Source: Plebeiibacterium marinum (GTDB lineage Bacteria > Bacteroidota > Bacteroidia > Bacteroidales > Marinilabiliaceae). Taken from it: DNA of 48,509 bases. The notes under the pieces were generated by a model. It did no database searches, was not told the DNA's origin, and saw only the letters and a program-made list of their open reading frames with translations. The stretch spans positions 1 to 48,509 of the forward strand of contig NZ_JAPDPI010000040.1 of NCBI RefSeq assembly GCF_026013615.1, read 5' to 3'. This document shows, one piece after another, positions 35,176 through 43,216 of the stretch. How positions within the stretch are numbered: position 1 is the first letter of the stretch; the number at the start of each line of letters is the position of its first letter. The position numbers and the translations under genes are program-made.

Positions 35176-35376
35176 TCAATCCTCTATTTCTTTTAAAATA
35201 TTTTCAACCTCCGTTTCTGTTTTATGGAGTTTTTCTTTACAAAGCTTTAATAAAACAGAAACTCGCTTTACTTTTTCCGAAAGTTCATCAACATCTAATT
35301 CATCTGCTTCTATTTTAGCCAGAATATCTTCAATTTCATCAATAGCTTCTACGTACCCAATTTTTTTCTTCGTCAT
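35176..35376 (-). CDS. xseB: Exodeoxyribonuclease VII small subunit
   Basis: 66 residues, one helical hairpin: YVEAIDEIEDILAKIEADELDVDEL followed by LLKLCKEKLHKTE. XseB binds along the coiled stalk of XseA to form exonuclease VII, which degrades single-stranded DNA. The length and the E-x-(L/I)-E-x-I-(L/V) pattern are typical. The large subunit gene xseA is usually next to it in Bacteroidota; here the neighbour (10 bases upstream in the operon direction) is a histidine kinase instead, and xseA is not in the window. Confidence 0.9.
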   Translation of the reverse strand: MTKKKIGYVEAIDEIEDILAKIEADELDVDELSEKVKRVSVLLKLCKEKLHKTETEVENILKEIED

Positions 35377-35386
35377 ACTCCAAGTC

Positions 35387-37618
35387 TTAAGATTTCACCA
35401 AAGGTAAGGTAAATTTAAATGTACTCCCCTTTTCCAGTTTACTTTCTGCCCAAATTTGCCCCCGGTTAATTTCCACAAATTCCTTACACAGCACAAGCCC
35501 CAACCCGGTCCCTTTTTCGTTGAAGGTTCCCTGGGTAGACACATTGCTATCCACACTGAAAATTTTCTTAAGGTTCTCTTTTGTAATCCCGACACCTGTA
35601 TCCGTAACAGCTACTTCAACAAACTGCCTGTATATTTTAGCCGAAACCGTTATCACACTCCCTACTCTTGAAAACTTAATTGCATTCCCAATCAGGTTTC
35701 TTAATACTGCACTATACAAATCCTTATCTGCCCAGGCAATTGTATTTTCAGGAATATCAATTGAAATAACAATATCCTTTTCTTCTGCATTGATTTTTAA
35801 AATAGAAACTATATTGCTGGTTACAATCCCTACTTCAAGCCGTTCGGGTTTATAGTCTGTGGTTCCCAACTGGGTTCTTGACCATTGTAGCAAGGTATCT
35901 ACTAACGAAAAAAGTTTCCTTGTGGAATTATGTATAATCTTGCTATACTCCATAATATCTTTATGGCTCTTGGATTCTGCATGTAACGACAGCATTTCGG
36001 AGAATCCCATCAGGGAGTTAAACGGACTTTTTAAGTCGTGGGCAATTATAGAAAAGAACTTATCCTTTGTTGCATTCAGTTTTTCGAGCTCTGTGTTTTT
36101 TGTTTTCAACTTTTTTTCAACTTTAGCCTTTGCCTTAAACAGGCCAAACAACACAATAGTAAATACAAACAATAAAATTGTGGCTCCCCAAAGCAGGTAC
36201 GATTTATTCTTTTCTTTAAGCCAATAATTATTCAATGATATATTCTCCTGCTCAAGTTCTTCTATCACTCGTTTATCCTTGGTACTCGTACTTAAACCTG
36301 AAATCTTTCTGAGAGCAACAACCGCCTCTTTATTCAATAAGGAATCAGTGATAATACCCCTTCTATTTTGATAATAATATGCCGAGCGATAATCTCCCTG
36401 TAATTCATACAGGTCGGCAAAAACTTTATAACAATCGGCCTTCATCCCCATCTCATCCAGTGTAGATGCAATTACCAAAGCCTTTTGCGCATAGGATTTT
36501 GCCTGGTATAAATCATCTGTTTTTACATAAACCTGAGACATGAGCAACATGAGCTGACCTTCTTCAGACACATCAGGATACTTATTTAAGAGCTCAGCAG
36601 CCTCATGAAGCACAATGATAGCCCTGGGAAAATTCCTTTCCTCAGCATAATAGGCACCCAAAGCTATTTTTGATTTAATAATGCCCAAAGTATCAGATGC
36701 ATTTATACAAACGTCCTTATACTTATCAAGATAATCCAGGGCATCTTCCATTTGCTGCTTAAACATATATATTTTACCTATTTTTAAATAGCAGCTTGCC
36801 AAAAATCCATACAAATCAGAGCTTTGACAATTATCCATTGCTTTATAATACAAGGTCAATGCATGGTTATAGTCTCCTAAAACCATCGAAATATCTGCCA
36901 TTTCCACTATAGTTTGGCAGATCCCCCTTTCCATATTTAACTTTGCGTAGGCCTTTTGTGCCGTAACCAGCGATGCTATTGACATATCATAGTCTCCCCT
37001 TTTTCGATAAGCCTTACCTTTGTAATAATTTGCATCCGCCACGGTCAACTCTGAACCACTATCTTTGGCCAGCCTTATTGCCGAATTAAATATTTTAATT
37101 GCTTCCTTATAATTCTTCGATTTAATATTGAGTATCCCCTGCTGTATATTTACTTCAGGCAAATAATTCTTGGTTTTTTTAGCATTTAATAAAAAGCTAC
37201 TGGCATCAAACGCCTCTTCTGCCTTTATAACATTCCCTGTTTCATAACAAACTTTGCCTAACCAGAAATAAGCCTGTCCCAGTAAGTTATCAACATTTCT
37301 AATGTTGACTCCAATATCTACTGCCTTAAATAAATAAGATGCGGCATTGGAAACATCACCACTTTCAGCTAATATAATTCCACCTACGGCACAAACATAA
37401 AAGAGCTCCCGTTTACTTCCTTTGGATTCAATATCTTCCACATACATCTTTAGCAGATCACCCGGTTTTTTACTGGTCTGTATTTGACGCAATCCTGAAA
37501 CCACATCGTCTGAACCAGCAAATAAAAAAGGATTTTGTAAAGAATTATCTGTTGCTTTAATAGGCATACAAAACAACAATAGAGCTAAAAGGAATATATA
37601 TTGTACCAGAGTCTTCAT
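35387..37618 (-). CDS. TPR-containing sensor histidine kinase
   Basis: 743 residues. A signal peptide (~1-22) leads to a periplasmic array of about nine TPR-like helical repeats (~70-430; for example ANYYKGKAYRKRGDYDMSI and ADCYKVFADLYELQGDY). A coiled coil and one membrane helix follow (~480-500, YLLWGATILLFVFTIVLFGLF). The cytoplasmic kinase has HisKA FSIIAHDLKSPFNS, N-box NLIGNAIKFS, and G boxes DTGVGI and GTGLGLVLC. A ligand or protein partner probably binds the TPR array. There is no response regulator nearby. Its promoter region is shared, divergently, with nifH. Whether it controls nif is untested; it is the nearest regulatory gene. Confidence 0.93.
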   Translation of the reverse strand: MKTLVQYIFLLALLLFCMPIKATDNSLQNPFLFAGSDDVVSGLRQIQTSKKPGDLLKMYVEDIESKGSKRELFYVCAVGGIILAESGDVSNAASYLFKAVDIGVNIRNVDNLLGQAYFWLGKVCYETGNVIKAEEAFDASSFLLNAKKTKNYLPEVNIQQGILNIKSKNYKEAIKIFNSAIRLAKDSGSELTVADANYYKGKAYRKRGDYDMSIASLVTAQKAYAKLNMERGICQTIVEMADISMVLGDYNHALTLYYKAMDNCQSSDLYGFLASCYLKIGKIYMFKQQMEDALDYLDKYKDVCINASDTLGIIKSKIALGAYYAEERNFPRAIIVLHEAAELLNKYPDVSEEGQLMLLMSQVYVKTDDLYQAKSYAQKALVIASTLDEMGMKADCYKVFADLYELQGDYRSAYYYQNRRGIITDSLLNKEAVVALRKISGLSTSTKDKRVIEELEQENISLNNYWLKEKNKSYLLWGATILLFVFTIVLFGLFKAKAKVEKKLKTKNTELEKLNATKDKFFSIIAHDLKSPFNSLMGFSEMLSLHAESKSHKDIMEYSKIIHNSTRKLFSLVDTLLQWSRTQLGTTDYKPERLEVGIVTSNIVSILKINAEEKDIVISIDIPENTIAWADKDLYSAVLRNLIGNAIKFSRVGSVITVSAKIYRQFVEVAVTDTGVGITKENLKKIFSVDSNVSTQGTFNEKGTGLGLVLCKEFVEINRGQIWAESKLEKGSTFKFTLPLVKS

Positions 37619-37733
37619 AAAGGTTCTAAATGTATCTATGCATGGCTATAAAGATAGAAAAAGAATCCTATTAAGAAATTGTTAAGTAACAGATGATTTG
37701 AGCAACACCATAATTCCCTTGATTAATGGATTT

Positions 37734-37850
37734 TTCTACACTTATGTAATCAAGTATTTTACTACCCGTTTATTATCCACTGAATCACTGCTTCTTACGT
37801 AATTTTCTACAATTAAAGTAACAACCTGGGGTAATTCTACATTTTTGTAG
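37734..37850. promoter_or_regulatory. Three TTCTACA motifs, candidate operators upstream of nifH
   Basis: TTCTACA begins at 37734, 37805 and 37835, all on the same strand, 71 and 30 bases apart (about seven and three helical turns). Two of them form TACA-N4-TGTA dyads (37737-37748; 37838-37849). They lie 200-320 bases before nifH, where an enhancer-type activator or a repressor could bind. No known factor is assigned. Confidence 0.35.
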
Positions 37851-37963
37851 GATAAAATCTGGCGTGCCAAACTCTAAAATAAAAATACAAATTTTATTCA
37901 CCCCTGTTTTTCAACCTATTACAAGCACAAACCAACATCACCCCTGCTCTTTAATAATGTTTT

Positions 37964-37979
37964 TGGCACATCGTGTGAA
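37964..37979 (+). promoter_or_regulatory. Degenerate sigma-54-like promoter upstream of nifH
   Basis: TGGCAC-ATCGT-GTGAA compares with the consensus TGGCAC-N5-TTGCA: the -24 half is perfect, the -12 half has GA where GC is expected. It is about 75 bases before the nifH start. Weak because of the -12 change. Confidence 0.3.
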
Positions 37980-38039
37980 TTAAGGAAATCAGAAGACAAT
38001 ATGAAATATAAACATAGACAATTAGTATAAACCTATTAA

Positions 38040-38876
<837 letters not shown>

Positions 38877-38937
38877 TGTTCAGTACCCAGATAAAAGCTA
38901 AAAGTTAAAAGTCCAAATACTTAATAATAAACAATTT

Positions 38938-38971
38938 GATTTTGAGATGCAGATTCTCTCATCTCAAAATC
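38938..38971 (+). promoter_or_regulatory. 12-bp stem-loop between nifH and nifI1
   Basis: GATTTTGAGATG and CATCTCAAAATC form a perfect 12-bp stem with a 10-base loop. No T-run follows, so it is more likely an RNA-processing or 3'-end-stabilising hairpin that raises nifH message over the distal genes than a terminator. Confidence 0.7.
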
Positions 38972-38999
38972 ACTAATTAAAAAATAGGAGACCCATAAA

Positions 39000-39326
39000 A
39001 TGTTAATGATAAAAGCAATTGTTCGTCCAGAAAAATCAAGCATAGTATTAAAGGCATTATTTGAAGCCGGTTATGTTGCAGTTACAAAATCACCTGTAGT
39101 AGGTAGGGGTAAACAACGTGGTATCAAAATCGGTGATGTTACTTACGATGAGTTACCAAAGGAACAGTTAATCATGGTGGTAAAAGATGAAGATAAGGAT
39201 TTTGCAGTAAGCACAATCATGGAAGCTGCCCGTTCAGGTGAATCAGGAGCTTTTGGTGATGGTAAAATATTTATCTCTCCGGTAGAGGAAGCATACACTA
39301 TCTCAAGAGGTGTAAAAGAGTTGTAA
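39000..39326 (+). CDS. nifI1: PII-like nitrogenase regulator NifI1
   Basis: 108 residues, GlnB/PII fold: MIKAIVRPEKSSIVLKALFEAGY at the N-terminus, the T-loop region around SPVVGRGKQRGIKIGDVTYDELPK, and GDGKIFISPVEEAYTISRG, the conserved C-signature of NifI1. With NifI2 it forms a complex that binds NifDK and blocks activity when ammonium rises and 2-oxoglutarate falls. Its place after nifH and before nifI2-nifD is diagnostic. The start at 39000 is favoured by a GGAG about 10 bases upstream; a second ATG lies two codons in. Confidence 0.95.
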   Translation: MLMIKAIVRPEKSSIVLKALFEAGYVAVTKSPVVGRGKQRGIKIGDVTYDELPKEQLIMVVKDEDKDFAVSTIMEAARSGESGAFGDGKIFISPVEEAYTISRGVKEL

Positions 39327-39329
39327 AAA

Positions 39330-39427
39330 GAGATAATAGACATTAGATAAGAGATAATAGATTTTCTATCTCTTATCAATATTACAACAAGTCTATTATC
39401 TAATATCTATCATCTAATAATCTAAGA
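39330..39427. repeat. Heptamer arrays in inverted arrangement, nifI1-nifI2 gap
   Basis: Left: AGAGATA, ATAGACA, TTAGATA, AGAGATA, ATAGATT in 7-bp phase from 39330. Right: GTCTATT, ATCTAAT, ATCTATC, ATCTAAT, AATCTAA from 39391. The two are reverse-complementary words (TAGATAATAGAC-type), so the gap can fold into a stem. A middle hairpin, AGATTTTCTATCT, lies between. Confidence 0.9.
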
Positions 39428-39431
39428 GAAC

Positions 39432-39809
39432 ATGAAAAAAGTAATGGCAATAATAAACATCGACAAGATGAACGCTACAAAGAAAGCCCTTTTAGATGCC
39501 AATATCACTTCGATGACTGCATCGGGTAAAGTATTTGGACGAGGAAAAGGACTTTGGGAAGCAAAAATTCTTGAAGGTGTTAAAAACAATCAACCTGAGG
39601 CTTTAGAGCACTTAGGGAAAGAACCTCGACTTCGCGCACAAAGAGTATTAGAAATCGTAGTTAACGATTCTTTTGTTCAGCCTGCTGTTGATGCAATAAT
39701 TGAAGCCAATCAGGATGCACCACATGGATGTGGAAAGATATTCGTAATGCCAATTATGGATGTGATTCAGGTAAGAACAGGCGTTACTGGCAGCAAAGCA
39801 GTGGATTAA
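39432..39809 (+). CDS. nifI2: PII-like nitrogenase regulator NifI2
   Basis: 125 residues, PII fold with a longer T-loop than NifI1: MKKVMAIINIDKMNATKKAL, VFGRGKGLWEAKILEGVKNNQPEALEHLG (the extended loop), RVLEIVVNDSFVQPAVDAII and CGKIFVMPIMDVIQVRTG. It partners NifI1 in ammonium-responsive inhibition of NifDK; 2-oxoglutarate and ATP release it. It lies 37 bases before nifD. Confidence 0.95.
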   Translation: MKKVMAIINIDKMNATKKALLDANITSMTASGKVFGRGKGLWEAKILEGVKNNQPEALEHLGKEPRLRAQRVLEIVVNDSFVQPAVDAIIEANQDAPHGCGKIFVMPIMDVIQVRTGVTGSKAVD

Positions 39810-39846
39810 GAAAGTAAGTTTTTATCACATTTTAAAAACAAAACTC

Positions 39847-41487
39847 ATGGTTAAAAAGAAAGATTTTTCAGCAGGATTACCGGATCCTACTCCATTAATA
39901 GAAGATATTATTAGCAAATACCCTAGAAAAGTAGCTAAGAAACGTGCTAAGGCGATGATTGCTAATACCCCTGATGAAGATCAGGAAATCCAGGCTAACG
40001 TTAGAACAATTCCAGGAATCATTACCCAGCGAGGATGTACTTATGCAGGATGTAAGGGGGTGGTTTTAGGACCAACAAGAGATATTATCAACCTGGTTCA
40101 CGGCCCAATTGGTTGTAGCTTTTATGCCTGGTTAACACGTCGTAACCAAACCAGACCAGAAACTCCAACTGATGAAAACTATATGATGTATGCATTTTCA
40201 ACTGATATGCAGGATGAAAACATCGTATTTGGTGGTGAGGTAAAATTGAAACAAGCAATTCGTGAAGCTTTCGAATTATTTAAACCTAAAGCTATTGGTG
40301 TATTCTCTACATGTCCGGTAGGTTTGATTGGTGATGATGTTCACGCTGTATCTCGCGAAATGAAAGAAGAGTTAGGCATCAACATATTTGGTTTTTCTTG
40401 TGAAGGTTACCGGGGTGTATCTCAGTCGGCTGGTCACCACATTGCAAACAACCAGGTATTTAAAAATGTTGTTGGTTTAAATGACCGCCCACGTAAATCG
40501 AAGTTCCAGCTGAACTTATTGGGTGAATATAATATTGGTGGTGATGCCTTTGAACTAGAGGCTTTATTTGAAGAAGTTGGAATTGAGTTGATTTCTACAT
40601 TCTCAGGTAACTCTACTATCAAGAGTATGGAATATGCCCATACAGTTGACTTGAACATTGTAATGTGTCACCGTTCAATCAACTACATCGCAGAGATGAT
40701 GGAAGAGAAATATGGTATTCCATGGATTAAAGCCAACTTTATCGGATCAGAAGCTACAGCTAAAACACTTCGTAAAATTGGTGAATTCTTTGATGATGCA
40801 GAACTAACAGCTAAGATAGAAGAAGTTATTGCCCGCGAATCTGCGAAAGTAAAAGAAGTAATGGACGCTATCAAACCTAAAACAGAAGGTAAATTAGCGA
40901 TGATGTTTGTAGGAGGTTCTCGTGCTCACCATTACCAGGAGCTATTTAAAGAACTTGGTGTAACAACAGTATCAGCCGGTTACGAATTTGCTCACCGTGA
41001 TGACTACGAAGGTCGTAAAGTGATTCCTAATATTAAAATTGATGCAGATACCCGTAACATTGAAGAAATCACTGTTACTAAAACAGAGAATCCTGAATTA
41101 TGGAGGGAAGATCTTGTTGAAAAGAAAGCTGCGTTGGAGAAAAAAGGATATGAGTTTAGCGATTATGAAGGTATGATGCCTGAGATGACTAAAAACTCAT
41201 TGGTTATTGATGATATTTCTCACCTTGAAACTGAAAAGTTAATTGAGTTCTACAAGCCAGACATTTTCTGTGCCGGTATCAAAGAGAAATATGTAGTGCA
41301 AAAATCTGGTGTGCCATTGAAACAGTTACACAGTTACGATTACGGTGGCCCTTATACTGCGTTCGGTGGAGCAATTAATTTCTTTAAAGAAATGGAACGT
41401 ATGTTAGTTACCGATGTGTGGAAATTAGTTGACACACCTTGGAAATCGGAGCCAGAGATTGTAGGCAGCATGACTATTAACGCTTAA
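39847..41487 (+). CDS. nifD: Nitrogenase MoFe protein alpha chain
   Basis: 546 residues. Carries FeMo-cofactor and half of the P-cluster. P-cluster cysteines: GCTYAGCKGV (C64), HGPIGCSFYAW (C90), STCPVGLIGDD (C156). Active-site residues: Q193 and H197 in VSQSAGHHIAN; cofactor ligands C274 (VMCHRSINY) and H495 (HSYDYGGPYTAF). An insertion of about 50 residues (roughly 385-440, EFAHRDDYEGRKVIPNIKID...) is shared with Clostridium pasteurianum-type group III NifD and absent from proteobacterial NifD. All molybdenum-enzyme residues are present and there is no AnfG/VnfG gene, so it is not an alternative nitrogenase. Confidence 0.97.
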   Translation: MVKKKDFSAGLPDPTPLIEDIISKYPRKVAKKRAKAMIANTPDEDQEIQANVRTIPGIITQRGCTYAGCKGVVLGPTRDIINLVHGPIGCSFYAWLTRRNQTRPETPTDENYMMYAFSTDMQDENIVFGGEVKLKQAIREAFELFKPKAIGVFSTCPVGLIGDDVHAVSREMKEELGINIFGFSCEGYRGVSQSAGHHIANNQVFKNVVGLNDRPRKSKFQLNLLGEYNIGGDAFELEALFEEVGIELISTFSGNSTIKSMEYAHTVDLNIVMCHRSINYIAEMMEEKYGIPWIKANFIGSEATAKTLRKIGEFFDDAELTAKIEEVIARESAKVKEVMDAIKPKTEGKLAMMFVGGSRAHHYQELFKELGVTTVSAGYEFAHRDDYEGRKVIPNIKIDADTRNIEEITVTKTENPELWREDLVEKKAALEKKGYEFSDYEGMMPEMTKNSLVIDDISHLETEKLIEFYKPDIFCAGIKEKYVVQKSGVPLKQLHSYDYGGPYTAFGGAINFFKEMERMLVTDVWKLVDTPWKSEPEIVGSMTINA

Positions 41488-41492
41488 TCATT

Positions 41493-41498
41493 AGGAGG
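41493..41498 (+). promoter_or_regulatory. Shine-Dalgarno AGGAGG before nifK
   Basis: A perfect AGGAGG lies 8 bases before the nifK ATG, within the 19-base nifD-nifK gap. Strong SD sites are unusual in Bacteroidota and in this window. Confidence 0.65.
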
Positions 41499-41506
41499 AT
41501 TTTACT

Positions 41507-42889
41507 ATGTTATTACGACATACAACAGAAAAAGAAATAGATAGAAAGGCACTAACCGTTAACCCGGCAAAAACCTGTCAGCCGGTAGGTGCCATGTACG
41601 CAGCTTTGGGGGTTCACGGATGCTTGCCCCATAGCCACGGATCACAAGGATGTTGTTCTTATCACAGATCAGCCCTTACCCGCCACTATAAAGAGCCTGT
41701 AATGGCAGCCACTTCATCATTTACCGAAGGTTCTTCTGTATTTGGTGGTCAGGCCAACTTACTACAGGCAATCGGAACCATATTTTCAGTATACGATCCT
41801 GAAATCATTGCTGTTCACTCTACTTGTTTATCAGAAACAATTGGTGATGACCTTGGTCAGATCGTTGCAAAAGCTAAAACAGATGGTAAGATTCCTGAAG
41901 GAAAACATGTTATCCAGGCTCCAACCCCAAGTTATGTTGGTTCGCACGTAACCGGATACCACAATATGCTGGAAGCTATCGTTAAGTATTTTGCAATGAA
42001 AACTGACGAGGCTAAACGTCAGGTCAACCTGTTGGCAGGTTGGGTTGAGCCTTCAGATATGCGTGAGTTAAAAAGAATTACAGGAATGATGGGTATTAAA
42101 ACAGTATTGGTTCCTGATACTTCTGATGTTTTAGATACTCCTATGACTGGAAAGTTCGAAATGTACCCTAAAGGGGGAACTACCATTCCTGAATTAGTAA
42201 GCATGGGCGACAGCATGAAAACTGTAGCTTTAGGTGAATGGGGTACTAAAGGTGCTGCTGTAGCATTGGATAACCAATGTAAGGTTCCTTTTGATCTGAT
42301 TGATCTTCCAATCGGAGTAAAAGCTACAGACCGTTTCATCATGGCTTTATCAAAAGCAGGAGCAGTTTCTGTACCTGAGGCCATTAATGATGAAAGAGGT
42401 CGTTTAGTAGACTTAATCACCGACATGCACCAATATTTCTACGGAAAACGTGTTGCTTTATACGGAGATCCGGATCAGTTAATTCCAATGTGCGAGTTCT
42501 TATTAGATCTTGATATGATCCCTGCTTATGTTGTTTCAGGTACTCCTGGAAAATCTTTTGACAAAAAGATGAAAGCTGTATTTGGCGACAAAATTGACCA
42601 GGTTAAATTCAAGAATGGAGCAAATGCTGATATGTTCCAGTTGCATCAGTGGATCAAACAAGAAGGTGTTGATTTATTGATTGGTAACACATATGGAAAA
42701 TATATCGCTCGTGATGAGAAGATTCCTTTCCTAAGAATGGGATTCCCAATTGTTGACCGTGTTGGACATTCATATTTCCCAACTTTAGGTTACATGGGAG
42801 GAATTAGAATCCTTGAAAAAATGCTTGACTTATTAATGCAGCATCAGGATGAAACCTGTGATGAAGAAAAGGTTGAGCTTGTAATGTAA
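41507..42889 (+). CDS. nifK: Nitrogenase MoFe protein beta chain
   Basis: 460 residues, the short group III form without the ~50-residue N-terminal extension of proteobacterial NifK. Holds the other half of the P-cluster: CQPVGAMYAALGVHGCLPHSHGSQGC includes its cysteines, with STCLSETIGDDL the third ligand region. A conserved Ser near the cluster lies in the TSSFTEGSSVFGG stretch. C-terminal FPIVDRVGHSYFPTLGYMGG is typical. It pairs with NifD in an alpha2beta2 protein. The 19-base gap and strong SD after nifD favour balanced synthesis of the two chains. Confidence 0.97.
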   Translation: MLLRHTTEKEIDRKALTVNPAKTCQPVGAMYAALGVHGCLPHSHGSQGCCSYHRSALTRHYKEPVMAATSSFTEGSSVFGGQANLLQAIGTIFSVYDPEIIAVHSTCLSETIGDDLGQIVAKAKTDGKIPEGKHVIQAPTPSYVGSHVTGYHNMLEAIVKYFAMKTDEAKRQVNLLAGWVEPSDMRELKRITGMMGIKTVLVPDTSDVLDTPMTGKFEMYPKGGTTIPELVSMGDSMKTVALGEWGTKGAAVALDNQCKVPFDLIDLPIGVKATDRFIMALSKAGAVSVPEAINDERGRLVDLITDMHQYFYGKRVALYGDPDQLIPMCEFLLDLDMIPAYVVSGTPGKSFDKKMKAVFGDKIDQVKFKNGANADMFQLHQWIKQEGVDLLIGNTYGKYIARDEKIPFLRMGFPIVDRVGHSYFPTLGYMGGIRILEKMLDLLMQHQDETCDEEKVELVM

Positions 42890-42890
42890 T

Positions 42891-42980
42891 ATAAGATAAG
42901 AGATTATAGATAAGAGATCATAGACTTATGTTATTCGAGGACAAAGTATGTCTAATGTCTCTAATCTCTTATCTAAAAAT
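42891..42980. repeat. Heptamer arrays (AAGAGAT word family), nifK-nifE gap, first half
   Basis: ATAAGAT, AAGAGAT, TATAGAT, AAGAGAT, CATAGAC run in phase from 42891. GTATGTC, TAATGTC, TCTAATC, TCTTATC run from 42946. Complementary words (AGATAAGAGAT / ATCTCTTATCT) allow a stem. It starts two bases after the nifK stop. Confidence 0.9.
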
Positions 42981-43008
42981 CTTGAAGAATTTGTGTTTGC
43001 CAGAGGTT

Positions 43009-43094
43009 AAGACTAGCGGGGTGATTTCTCTTCGGAACGCCGAAGAATAATAGGTGGTATAAATTAATAAGTTACCCCGCCGGTCTTTATTTTT
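43009..43094 (+). terminator. Two-hairpin terminator-like element between nifK and nifE
   Basis: AAGAC-TA-GCGGGGT (43009-43022) pairs with ACCCCGC-CG-GTCTT (43074-43087). Inside, TCTTCGG-AACG-CCGAAGA (about 43029-43046) makes a second hairpin. A T-rich tract TTTATTTTT follows. It is the only GC-rich stretch of the gap. It could act as a partial terminator that lowers nifEN relative to nifHDK, or as a structured leader of nifE. Confidence 0.7.
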
Positions 43095-43097
43095 AAA

Positions 43098-43190
43098 AGT
43101 ATCAAGTAGTAAGTATCAAGATCCAAGACTTACTTACAACTTGAGAATCATCTTGATACTTGATACTTGTGTCTTATGTCTAATGAGAAA
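43098..43190. repeat. Heptamer arrays (AGTATCA/TTGATAC words), nifK-nifE gap, second half
   Basis: AGTATCA, AGTAGTA, AGTATCA, AGATCCA, AGACTTA run in phase from 43098. TTGATAC, TTGATAC, TTGTGTC, TTATGTC run from 43153. AGTATCAAG and CTTGATACT are reverse complements, so the unit can form a hairpin shortly before nifE (43217). Confidence 0.92.
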
Positions 43191-43216
43191 TCAATCTTCT
43201 ATTAAAAAATAAGATT

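Noticed and set aside
39000-39809. General nitrogen-regulator PII genes (glnB/glnK)
   Set aside because: Position between nifH and nifD and the two distinct PII types with NifI-specific loops identify them as nifI1 and nifI2.
39847-42889. Alternative (V or Fe-only) nitrogenase
   Set aside because: No delta-subunit gene between D and K, the NifD sequence carries the group III molybdenum-type insertion and residues, and nifEN/nifB follow.
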